Of a stretch of DNA of 64,000 nucleotides, positions 48,200 through 59,218 are shown one piece after another. Where the stretch lies: positions 8,051,326 through 8,115,325 of the forward strand of contig NC_059419.1 of NCBI RefSeq assembly GCF_905220565.1, in the 5' to 3' direction. The stretch is from Melitaea cinxia. Taxonomy: Eukaryota > Arthropoda > Insecta > Lepidoptera > Nymphalidae. Under the pieces are notes generated by a model, which worked only from the letters and a program-made list of their open reading frames with translations, was not told the DNA's origin and made no database searches. The position numbers and the translations under genes were made by a program. Each line of letters starts with the position of its first letter. Position 1 is the stretch's first letter.

Positions 48200-51100
48200 T
48201 ATGTTTGTGTGTGTGTCAGTCTATGCCCTGCTAATTATATTTAAAAAAAAACTTTTAACAACTTATTGGTAGCCATTTTTTATATGCGCGTCTGTCGTTA
48301 TAGTTATTAATTAAATTACTATTAAAATGAGTTTTTAGTATGACTAATCTGTTGTCTGGTCGTGGAGTAAAGTTGCGTGGGCTGTCTAGTTTTCTTATAA
48401 TATTTATATTGTTACTACATCTACTTAGACGTGTAAATTGGTGGTAACATGTGGTAACAAAATCAGATTAAATATAATTTGGACTCTTTTACAATTCTGT
48501 AAGCGTAAAAAAAATGTTATAAAATAAAAAACAAAAAACTTTTCGGTACACTCGACATAAAGGTCAATAATAATAAACAAAAAATGGAATGATATCGATA
48601 ACCATAATGAAGCTACATAATAAATAATTGCTACATCCTACGTAACACTCCATTAAGTTGGTACGTGACTTTGAAACCGCACAATAATTTCTCGTCTCAA
48701 AATCAGAAAGCGCGGCAAACTTACACCGGCCGGCGGCAATTACTATTAGAAGTTATTCGCCTCTACAATAAACTAATGCTTTATATCATTTTGCTTTACA
48801 TTGCCGTATAAATACTTACTAGGGTTAAGTTGTAAGGTCTAAAGTAACAATGGATAGTGAAGTTAAAGATAGTTACAATAAGGTTAGTAACAGAACCGGT
48901 ACAGAATTGCAGCGAAATGTAAAGCAAATGTAGGTCAGTGCCTCGTATAACGGCCTGCGCTCGATGTCCTCCCGCGTAACGTTACGTGTGGGAAATTATT
49001 TGAATTTGGAACACTAACTTTTTTTTTCACCGCTTTTATCGGTGTTGCCATTGTTCTCTTTCATTATTGTACTCTGTATGCACCAGTTTTAACATCGATG
49101 TCAAACCTTTACTGTTATTGTAATAGATACTTACTTTTTGTGATTGTTACTTTTTTTTTTAAATAAAACCGTTATTGTTAACAATCGTACCTACATGAAA
49201 TTGTTTTGTTTTTAAACTGCGTAGTAATTTTATTGGTCTAATTGTTACATACACTAGATAAAATGTTAAATTATTAATATCTTGTCAGTCTAAACGATTA
49301 TTTAATTAATTTTAGACAAAAATCATAAGTCATTGAACTTTATTAATAATGATCTTAAGAATTAAATATTACAACACAAGTGGATAATATGATCTAATTC
49401 TTGTAACAGTCACATAGAAACTACTCAAAAATAAAATTAAACTTTCAAATTAAGTATCTAATATAACAGATAATAAGTTAGTTATAACTATTTATGTCAC
49501 ATAGATATCGATAGTTCTGATCGAGTCGTAGCACGCTTTCTCTAGTTTTAAATCTTAATAACAAATAACTATAAATATTAAAACAAGGAAAGATTGCTTG
49601 TTGCAACGAGGTTGATCGTTGTTTTTCATACTTTCATATTTAGACATTAAAAACAAACTAGGATGTGATATACACGAACTACATTTATGAGTATTAGGTA
49701 CAGTATTGTTAATTAGTACATAGCTCTTTTTAATCTGTATTAATTTTTTTATTAAAAAAAATGATACAAAGTTATCTAATTATCATATTTCTCAAAATAA
49801 TAAATGAATTAATATTGTATAATCATTTGTACCACTTCAATCTTATCACAAGATTAAAGAAGAATATGTTATATTATTAAATTATCAAAACTTCCTATTC
49901 CAACTACATGAATTTTGTCAGCTTTCACTGCAACAGTACAGGCTCACTTAGGCTATCATAATTAATAATGAATACTACAGTTATTATTTATAGGCTATAT
50001 AATCACAGTTATACTTTTAATTTTATATTATATTTGAAGCAATGAAGTTTATTAATTACAAAACTTAATCTATAATTAAAAAGAAAATTAATGATTTATA
50101 TTCCAAATGTTATTTTCAGAAGATTTTCTATATTTAATCTCTCTCTTAATTCTCTAATCTTAATTTTATATCTCATGTAATTTTAAAATGATTAGGTTAA
50201 AAAAATATTAGAAAGTTTAATTAAATTTTATTATAACTACGCTAGAAATTATAAGCTATTTCATACTTTAGAGTACTATTATTTCATTGAGTACCTAGGC
50301 GCGTAGAGTATTTACTTTTAGTAGAGTACTTTTTTGATTCCTATCCTTTAAGTAGTAGTAGTAGCTACCTTTTAATTTAAATTTGGAATAAACACATTTA
50401 TCATTAGTTAGATTTATGTAAGTAGACCTAAAAGTAAGCGTTTTAAAAGTCATTAATTATCTCGTAATCGCCATAATATTAGTACATATTGCCAACTATT
50501 TTACACTATTTTATTAACCATATACTACAAATCAATCAATGTTTTAATTGTAAATGCCGCCACAGAGAGGCTACAGGAAGACAAAAAATTAGATTCAATT
50601 AGCTTCAACAATTATCACAACAATAATAATCACTGAAGGTTTTACTTGTAGGCACAACATTTAAAAACTAACAAACGCATTACATAAGTAAACAGTACAG
50701 CGGTAAAAACTGTCGTTAACATTAACGTTTTTCTTTAAAGAAAATGCAGCATCGTTTCCTACCGGCCAATTTTCCGGTCATGTAATATTATCGTAAAAGT
50801 TTATAAGCAACTTTCCGTACGCGTAACCTGGCATTGGCATTGCGTGCGTATACGCAACACGCACACAAACGCATACTCTCGAGCATCGTGCGAAAGTGTG
50901 ACGTATCCCCCCTTTTACTCACACAAATGCAAATGTAAATGCAAACAGTTTATTATCTGTGCAAACAATACTCACACTACGATGATTATTCACACTGTAT
51001 ACGTACAAGTTTCGTTGTGTGGGTAAAGAAAGGTGTTTAGCTAGGTGAAATGGGCACAAACATAATGTTTGACGGCCGATAGCTCAGTTAAACGGAACAA

Positions 51101-52101
51101 GCAATTAAAATAAACGAGTGGTCAAACGTTTCCAGTTTGAAGCAGCCGGTGGCGATGATATTTGATCACTGAATTAAAAATGACTCTAAGAGATGTGTGT
51201 TTTACTGATATGTATGTATTATATCATGACCATTATGATAACTAATTATTATATTCTTTAATAATATTATAAAGACGATTTTTTTGTTAATTTTCAAGAA
51301 TAAAGTAATAAGTAAAAGTTTAAATCTATTAAAATAAAGATTACTTAATAATTAGAAAATAATAGTATTTTTTTAGTTCGAGAAGTCAAAATGTATGTAT
51401 TTTTTTTCAAACAAGTTAATTTTTGTCATCATGTTAATTTATTTTAAATAACAAAGACATATAAAAGCTATCAAAAATAAGACGTACACAAAATAACTAA
51501 AGACTCCTTCATAATTACCTTCTACAAAGTGCACCTACAAACCTTTCTTCTACAAACCTTTAAAACTCATGAATAAATTAGTTGTATCTAAGTATTACAA
51601 AATATGACTTCATTTAATAACGCCATCCCACTTTTCTTAGTTTTCTCTTAGTGAAAGGGCCTCTAGAAGGTTCTCTGTGGTCAGGCACGAGCTAGAATTA
51701 CGTACAATTTACAATTTTCAGAAGAAAACTGATTCAATATTTTGTAGGGATGGTTATTAGAATAATGATTGCATGCTTAAATTATGATTTATGAGATAAA
51801 ATTTAGTTTAAATATTTTAATGGTCAGCAGCCTTAACAATTTAAATATTTGTTCTTTCAACTACATTTTTTTGTTGTCTTTAACAAACTATCCAATAAAT
51901 AATAAATAAAATAAACTAAGAATATAAAACTCACGATGTCTCTCATTATAATTACTAAACAGTAAAATTATTTAATATGTAAAAAAATGGCATTAAGCTT
52001 ATCCTTCAATGAGTCGCATATCTTTTCAAATTAAAAATGGAACATTATGGCAACAAAAATTTGGTTTTTAATCGATTATTATAAATAGACAAAAATTAAC
52101 G
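48200..52101. other. 3.9-kb stretch with no recognised repeat or gene
   Basis: This is the longest interval without a recognised transposon remnant. It contains GC-richer patches at about 48690-48760, 48930-49000, 50820-50920 and 51070-51160, separated by AT-rich DNA. None has a convincing coding frame. It may hold regulatory sequence, but that is inference. Confidence 0.45.
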
Positions 52102-52148
52102 ATTCAGCCTGTAACATGCCACTGTTAGCTAATAGGCCTCTTTCTCCA
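52102..52148 (-). repeat. SINE family K tail scrap
   Basis: 'gattcagcctgtaacatgcc' and 'ataggcctctttctccatgt' are the K tail; the copy stops there. Confidence 0.6.
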
Positions 52149-54167
52149 TGTATCTCCAATTATCATACAGCAATCATTAGGTATGTTACTGAAGTTTGTT
52201 GAAAACTAAATACCTATTCTGTAATAACGTAGCATTCTCCTGGTAGTAGATATATGTATACTGGCGGACCCGGCAGAAGTTAACCTAATCGGAAAACAGC
52301 TACCAAATTTGATTGCTTACGTTCTGATAGCAGCACCACCTACCGGGTCCAATTGAGATAAATACTACCCTATCTCCCAAGTTGGATCAAATTACAGATG
52401 CTTACAAAATTTGATAAAAATTGGTTCAGTAATTTAGAACTTTTTCTAGAACATACATCGTGACACGAATTTTTTATACATATATCTAGTTGTAATCATT
52501 TTTAAAATTGGTCCAATGCTTTTTGAGTTTATCCATTACAAACATTCTAAAATACTAATCTTTCCTTTTTATAATATTAGTATCTATAGAAAATCTGCTC
52601 TGTAACTATCACTTTATTTCAAAAGTGATTTCTAGATACAAGTGTACTTAAATAGCGCATTTCTTTTTAAATATAAGTGAATAGTTACTTGTAATATTCA
52701 TCGCCGCATGTTTGTATTGTACAAAGAAAATAACCAAATGTAAACATAATACCTCTTACATAAACCGGCTTGACCCAGAACTTGAGAGAAAGGTCTAGGT
52801 GCCCCCCCCCCCCCCCCCCCATTCATCTTCCACTTTAATAACTTTGCATCTCAAGTATGCTACCGCGCATTTATAATTTACTGTTATAAACCAATCATTC
52901 TGTATTAATTTGTTTATTATATTGACTAGCCGTGTTTTTGGATTCGGTATTAACGTGCTTTTTTTAATTTATTATATTTTTATATTTTATATTTTATATT
53001 TTATAGGTATTATGCGTATATGTAACTAAGCCTATTGAAAAATATTAAAAGCCTAAATATGAACTAATAATTTGTTTATTACTTAAAATGAAGTCCGTTT
53101 TCTACTTATTATAAGTACATTTAAATTTAATAATACACTTTTGTTCAAATTTTGCCGTTTGTCAATTACTTCTTACTACGTTGTTTTTTTTTAGTTTAAA
53201 ATCGTCTTATTATTGAGGTAGAGATATTATAAGCATTATCAGTAAAGGCAAATAATTAATTTTACCTGTTCATAACATACACGGGCGTAGTTAAAGTAGC
53301 TTTCACTTTAGGGGCGAGCCGGGTGAGTTAGCGCTATGATTTAGGAATCTATTCTTAAGCTAGATTTTACTTGATTTAACTTAGAAGAGGACGGCTGTGT
53401 TACATATATTACTAACAATATGAATTTAATGTTGTTGGTTCAAGCACCCCCAAACATGAAAAGATATTATAGACAAACATAGGGATGAAACCCGCAACCG
53501 CTAGCTCGTCAGCCAGTTGCTGTGAGTGAGTATACATGCGTGATAGGAAGGGTTATCTAAAAATAACAATCAGAAATGTCTAACTCCGCTTTAAAATAAA
53601 ATATAATTTGTCTTGATTGTTGAAAGACTTTATCAATTAAGTTGTGCTGGACAAACTGTTGTAGAAGTGAAGAAGTCCAAGCTGGATTTGTAGCAGATAG
53701 TTTCGCTAAATTGAATAAATAAAGAGGTTTGCGTCAGATGAATACTGAAAAAGTTAATCAAGAATATTGAAAAGGCTGTTACGAAAGCAACCTTTTCCAC
53801 TTTCCAATAGAAAAAAAAAAACTTTTGGGGACGTTTTTGTTTTGATCTAAAGAAAAAATTATTTGTGCTTCTCTTAAAAATAATAACAAAGTCAGAAAAG
53901 GTTGCATTAGATTATAACGTATGGTACGTCATCAAATAGATTTACAATTTCAGGTTCGTCTGGATTTTGACCAAAAAAAAGTAACATTTTCATAAAGAAG
54001 GTAAACGTAACACATAAAATTGCTCGAGTATATTAAGGAAAAAGATAATTCACTCTAAAACAAAGCTAAGATAAGCTATATCATCAAAATAGCACAATTC
54101 GATCGGCATATTTGAATTGATGATTGTGACCTTCGCACTTCGATAGTACATTTTTGACGAAAACTTA
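52149..54167. other. Non-coding stretch with minor repeats
   Basis: 52258-52580 ('tactggcggacccggcagaa' ... 'tttttataatattagtat') looks like an old dispersed repeat; a related scrap ('caccgggtctaattgaaa') is at 56030. A run of 19 C is at 52802-52820. A TATATTT tandem array lies at 52975-53005. 53480-53525 is a SINE head scrap in minus orientation ('gaaacccgcaaccgctag'). No gene. Confidence 0.45.
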
Positions 54168-54495
54168 TTTATACTAATATTATAAAACTGAAGAGTTTGT
54201 TTGTTTGTTTATTTGTTTGTTTGAACGCGCTAATCTCAGAAACTACTGGTCCGATTTGAAAAATTCTTTCAGTGTTGGATAGCCCCTATAACGAGGAAGG
54301 TTAAGGCTATATATATCATCACGCTAAGACTAATGGGAGCGGAGCAACAATGAAGAATATTTCAAAATCGGGGTTTTCTTTTTCCTTTTGAGAGCTTCGG
54401 CTGCGTGCGCTGCGTAAACAGTTAAAGTTTCGCAAAAATCATTTATGACCGAATTGTACTTATTCCACGTGGACGAAGTCGCGGGCAGAAACTAG
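54168..54495 (+). mobile_element. Non-autonomous Helitron, family H-d, long copy
   Basis: It starts TTTATACTAATATTATAAA (expected TC changed to TT) and ends 'gtcgcgggcagaaactag' before T. Contains a TTTG-rich run, 'gaacgcgctaatctcagaaa' and 'tatatcatcacgctaagac'. Relatives are at 27.2, 39.4 and 46.8 kb. Confidence 0.75.
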
Positions 54496-54734
54496 TACTA
54501 AAATAAATTAATGAATATACGGTTTTCACATTTTAGTAAGTATGTTTTTAAGTCTATCACAAACTTTAAATGTCATCGTACATAAAAGATACTGTTCGTT
54601 TCGTCTCTTGTTACCATAAGAAATAAAACACTGTCAAATTTTTGACGAATAGGAATGATCGGCACAATTTAGGTCTCATAACATGATTACATCTAGTATT
54701 TCGTCGTCATCATTACTTTTATAAGGCAAATACT

Positions 54735-55170
54735 TAATATATAGATGTAAATTACGCGTCACGTTGTTTGTCCGCGATATGTAGATCTAAACTGTCTACT
54801 TAACCGATTTTAATCAAATTTGCACACCGTCTACAGTTTGATCCAATTTGAAAGATAGGTAATATTTTATTAATCGAATTCAAAAAAGGAGGAAGTTACT
54901 CAATTCGACCGTATGTATATATTTTTTTTCTAATGTATGTTCGGGGATAACTTCGTCGTTTATGAACCGATTTTGATAATTCTTTTGTGTAGTGCCATGA
55001 CAAGGAAACTAGGATCTGATTATGGCATCCAAGAGAAATCGAGGGAAACCGTCGAAAATCGTAGTGACGACTAGTGCATTTGTTAATTTTTTTCGTCTAC
55101 TTACGTTGTATTACTTGTCGATGTAATTGAAGCCGTTTTTATTTCGTTTGCGAGCAAACACAATTATTGT
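54735..55170 (-). repeat. Repeat family Q, truncated copy beside another repeat
   Basis: 54874-55170 is family Q in minus orientation, ending 'gtttgcgagcaaacacaatt'. The central part is deleted relative to 32.1 kb. Just before it, 54735-54873 ('acgcgtcacgttgtttgtcc', 'caaatttgcacaccgtctac') is a different dispersed repeat that I recognise only as commonly lepidopteran. Confidence 0.65.
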
Positions 55171-56119
55171 TATGAAGCATTCACTGTCACGATTACGCAG
55201 GTAGTTAAAACATAATAACTTACTTCAACGTGATGTCGAAAATCACGTAATTGTTTCTTTGAATATTAGTATTTATTTCTTTTTTCTGTGGTTAACGCAA
55301 TGGTCTGTCTAAAAATTTGTTCATGGTCGCACGCACCTATTCCCTGTAAGATATAGGGTTGTCACTTTTTAACCGACTTCCAAAAAAGGGGAGAATTTCT
55401 CAATTCGATTTTATTTTTTATATATATTAAAGAAACAACCACCGTGACGTATTTCTTCCGAACGAATGCACCGAATCGAATACTTCTTTCTTCTTTGTGT
55501 TGATTATTACAAGGACAAGGTTTGTAAAAAAGAAAATAAAAATAAAATAATAACGAAATAATATATTCACAACAAAAAAAATATGGCGGTACGAAGTCGC
55601 CTGATAACAACTATATCGTATAACAACTTAATAACAAACGAAAGATAAGTAATTTCAATTAAGCAAACATGACAATAGCTAATTATTCTATACACTTAAT
55701 AACGATTAAATTTTCCAATCAAACAACCTTAGTAAGGGCAAGCGTCCGTAAAGGGAAAGCTAGTAGGGCCCGCTTTCTAGCGACCAGAGACTTGTGATAG
55801 GTCATAGAAATATTATATCTAGGTTAAACGGATGCACTTGAATCTGTTACAGTACCTGTAATACAAGCTATAATATCCCGCTAGTATCATTGAGTATAAT
55901 ATAATAAATAATATAAATAAATTAATTGCCTAATTTGATATAAAGTGAAATTGTATGAATTAACATAACTGTTTAATTATAATATTGAGAACGCGATAGA
56001 AGAAATCCGTGAAGCTAGTTGCAGCATCACCGGGTCTAATTGAAAACTAGAACCAACGAGGAATTAGTCCCGCTCTTGAGAGGAAGCTGAATAATACGTT
56101 CCTTTACATTACAAAATAT
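55171..56119. other. Non-coding stretch with a family Q end scrap
   Basis: 55368-55420 ('aaccgacttccaaaaaaggg' ... 'ctcaattcgattt') is the 3' end of family Q in minus orientation. The rest is AT-rich. Confidence 0.45.
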
Positions 56120-56252
56120 CCCGGGTTGTCTGGAAGAAATGGCTAATTAGCCATAAGCCCGCTCATTGTACTTCACTGTCTGTAACTATCTTTATGCTTT
56201 GTTTGTAATATATTTGTGGTGTAAAATAAAGTATGAAATAAAAATAAAACAC
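56120..56252 (+). repeat. LINE 3' tail (family T2), second copy
   Basis: It runs from 'cgggttgtctggaagaaatg' to 'gtggtgtaaaataaagtatg' plus an AAAT tail, in line with the copy at 31.9 kb. Confidence 0.7.
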
Positions 56253-56310
56253 ATTTATAAGAAATAATAATTGTATGACTTAATATGATGAAGTAGGTAC
56301 CTTTACTATT

Positions 56311-56866
56311 GTGGTAGCCGTAGAGCACAGGTGAAAATATTCTCCTTAAAATCTGGGAGAGGCAGACAGGGAAAGCATGTCAACCTTACAGAAGATCACG
56401 GCTAAATAACATTATTCTCAAGTAGTGTTGTATTCTAGTGGCGAGTGAGGTAGCTAGAGCTCTGGTGGATGGTCTGGCAAGAGCGGATCCAGCTTTGGCG
56501 CAAAGAAGGGGGGCGGGTCACATAGTCATGGTCAAGTCGCAAGAAGTTATAATTCAATTTTGATAATAATAGATACTCGTAAAAAGTAGGTATTTTATTA
56601 ATGTATGTAAGTACAGTACTTAGAAATACCTATATTGTGACAAAAGTATATAAAAATATTATGTTTAACAATTTTACTTAGTTGTCCACCTAGGTCATTG
56701 ACACAGCCCAGGGGGAGGTCATGAACCTCATGACTTGGGTTCACCCTTGGGTCGGGGGTAGAGTCGACAATGCTACTACTGGTGTTGTAGGCGTCTATAG
56801 GCTATAGTAACCGCTTACTATCATTTGGGCCGTATGCTTCTTTGCTAACCTAGTCATATAAAAAAG
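56311..56866 (+). repeat. Old LINE tail L copy split by an insertion
   Basis: The left part (to about 56480) has 'ccttacagaagatcacggc'; the right part (from about 56735) has 'gttgtaggcgtctataggc' and 'cgcttactatcatttggg'. Between them about 250 bp ('gcggatccagctttggcgc' ... 'cctcatgacttgggttcac') is foreign and unassigned. Confidence 0.55.
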
Positions 56867-57269
56867 TGTACTTATTATAATTACTTCTTTCATAATATTA
56901 TGCCTCAATATTATTAGCAATTTATTTAACAGCAACAATATACATATTGAAGTAAAAAAGCAACGTTCCACAAACATACATTGCTATAATATTTTATAAG
57001 TGGCGAATTCAAACATTAAAAGGAAACAGGTGTTGTATCTTTGCGAGCTGTGTATCTTAGCATATGTAGAAAAAGGTACTGAAATAAAACGAAATAAGTA
57101 GAAAGTTATAAGAGACTTCATTACACAGGTCTACATACGTACTAACGTACCAAATTCTTTCGTATGGTAAGCACGAAATTCAAGACTTGATCTATGCTTA
57201 GGTCCCAACTCCCAAGACTTGCCGACCGTTGCTTTAAAACGCTGTGTTACACTGATGTTTTATTTTACG

Positions 57270-57301
57270 CTTCAGACTGTAATATTCCAGTGCTGTATAT
57301 A
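57270..57301 (-). repeat. SINE family K, left half (tail) of a split copy
   Basis: 'ttcagactgtaatattccag' then 'tgctgtata' is the K tail. It breaks off at a TA exactly where the 4-kb element begins. The other half resumes at 61374. Confidence 0.75.
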
Positions 57302-57484
57302 GCGCACCTTTAATAAAACAAAGATGTAACTCAAAATTTGTGGATTTGGAGATTATACAATAAAACGCGTCTTCGTCGCGTAAAGAATAGGTAGACTTCG
57401 ACTCCCGCGTTTTAACTAGAAGATCCAGAGAGATACGCGATTGTTGCTCTCTTTTCTATCAACTGGAACTGACAAGTCAGTTCT

Positions 57485-57581
57485 TATAAAGTGGCGTGAT
57501 TCAGAGATGCACCGGCAGTGAGCGGAGATTGAAGTGCTGTCGTTTTGAGTAACATCAAATAATTCGGTATTAGATTAAAAG
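57485..57581 (+). promoter_or_regulatory. TATA plus CAGT initiator and putative first exon end
   Basis: TATAAA at 57485-57490 lies 32 bases before the A of CAGT (57516-57519), the spacing expected for an arthropod TATA/initiator pair. About 65 bases later AAAAG|GTAAAT (cut after 57581) looks like a splice donor. No useful ATG lies between, so this would be a non-coding first exon. It lies inside the 4-kb element and may drive the frame at 58.6-59.1 kb. Confidence 0.35.
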
Positions 57582-58087
57582 GTAAATATGGAATATTTTA
57601 TTATTTAAAAATAAAAAGATAATTTTTACTTATACTTCATTCTCTCAGAAAACGCATTTGATGATGATGTGTAACATTTGGATTTACTTCGGTTTTGTTT
57701 TAAAAATTGACAAATTTTACAAAGTTAACGCCTAACACTTCAGTTTTATATTGAAATATATGCCTTAGTTGTTGGAGTAATTGATTAAGTATCACTTTAT
57801 TGTAATAAATAAGGCTATTTATAAAAGTCACTTTTGTTTACTTCTTTTTATTATTTAGAATGACGAAAGATAAGTAAAAACTTTCAACATTAATTCCCTT
57901 TTCGTGTAAAAGTTAAGAATAACTTGTAACTGTTGTGTTTATTTGTATAGGTTTTGAAAATGGTGTCGTCTTAGAGCTCACAATTTTTTTAAGTTTAATA
58001 CCACATTCAGGAACTGAACACCACAATGAATAGTTACAGCGTATCGACCGTAAAAGTTATAAGATAAACATAATAGTGTATCATTAC

Positions 58088-58303
58088 AACCTATACAGTC
58101 CACTGCTGGACATAGGCCTCCACAAGCTTACGCCAAAAATAGCGTGAACTCATGTGTTTTGCCCGTAGTCACCACGCTGGGCAGGCGGGTTGGTGACCGC
58201 AGGGCTGGCTTTGTCGCACCGAAGACGCTGCTGCCCATCTTCGGCCTGTGTATTTCAAAGCCAGCAGTTGGGTGGTTATCCCACCACCGGTCGGCTTTTT
58301 AAG
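58088..58303 (-). repeat. Repeat family C copy inside the 4-kb element
   Basis: Minus orientation, from 'cctatacagtccactgctgg' to 'ggtcggctttttaagc'; the head is missing. The (ATG)n tail is reduced. Confidence 0.82.
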
Positions 58304-58339
58304 CAATATAATAATAATAGTGTAATAAATTATAATTTT

Positions 58340-58440
58340 TTTTCATCTGATTACTGTAATAAATGTGAAAGTTTATGAGGATGACGTATGGATGGATGTT
58401 TGTTACTCTTTTACAGCAAAACGACTGAATAGATCATTGT
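58340..58440 (+). repeat. Helitron H-b 5' end fragment
   Basis: 'aaatgtgaaagtttatgagg' and 'gatgtttgttactcttttac' match the inner 5' part of the Helitron at 25.74 kb. The 3' end is absent. Confidence 0.5.
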
Positions 58441-58479
58441 CATTCAACAATCCTGCTATTTTGACGTTAAATAATTATA

Positions 58480-58532
58480 CTTTGACGGTTCGCAGGAAAG
58501 TGGACAGTCTACTTTCCTGCGAACCGTCAAAG
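58480..58532. repeat. Perfect 22-bp hairpin
   Basis: Arms 58480-58501 and 58511-58532 are exact inverted copies with a 9-nt loop (GGACAGTCT). The arms have mixed composition, unlike the AT-rich palindromes elsewhere. Confidence 0.95.
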
Positions 58533-58633
58533 AATACTTATCACAAATGGACACAACGATAAATAATTAAATAATTATGATTATTATTCATCCTTAAAAT
58601 ATACTACAGTGCTATGAATTATTGTTATTTTAG

Positions 58634-59115
58634 ACCAAAGAAGTTATGCAGGTTGAAGAGGAAAATCAACAAAATACATATATCTCCAGAGCCCAAAAAT
58701 GTAACTGAAGAGCTGACGAAAATGATGACACCGACTCAATATTTTATTGTCACTTATGAGTTGACGAGAAAAATGACACCTAAATAATACTAGCCATTTA
58801 CAGTCCTCTAGTTCGTCTTAAAGATCATCTTCATCTAGTTCCGATTCATCTAGTTCATCATCGTCAAGCTCTTCTAGGTCATCTTCATCCAGTTTTTCAA
58901 GCTCCAACAGTTCAATGCCTACCCAAAACCCTGCCCCACAAAACGTTACAACGGATTGTGAAGAAAAGACCGATTCACCACAAAATACTGAGAGGCAGCA
59001 AATTCAGCTGAGAGAGCGACGAAATACACAATACAATAGTGTGGCCAGTTACAATATTTCTCCAGTATACACAGATCTAAGTTACGTCGACCTGAGTGAC
59101 GACGATCCACTGTAG
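58634..59115 (+). pseudogene. Exon-like serine-rich reading frame, unknown protein
   Basis: After an acceptor-like TTGTTATTTTAG (ending 58633) the sequence reads protein-like. One frame gives TKEVMQVEEENQQNTYISRA, then DENDDTDSIFYCHL, broken by two TGA codons. A different frame from about 58801 gives a serine-rich tract (about 30 Ser in 38 codons, with one TAA at 58819). It then continues from 58915 as 66 clean codons, starting MPTQNPAPQNVTTDCEEK and ending YVDLSDDDPL and TAG. AATAAA follows at 59199-59204. This could be the C-terminal exon of the 4-kb element's own protein or a captured host exon. I do not recognise the family. The stops and frame change say it is decayed. Confidence 0.45.
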
Positions 59116-59218
59116 ATTTTAGTACGTTGTTTAATAAGCCTGTCAACAGAAGAAATTTTATGTTTGAAAATCAAAGTTCTTCTGACTCTCACTGCAATAA
59201 TAAACCAAATATTTGTCA

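Noticed and set aside
51070..51160. Possible tRNA from 'gatagctcagttaaacgg'
   Set aside because: An A-box-like sequence is present, but there is no B box and no cloverleaf pairing.
58946..59146. 66-codon minus-strand frame opposite the serine-rich frame
   Set aside because: The plus strand has the more protein-like composition, acceptor-like site and polyadenylation signal in order.
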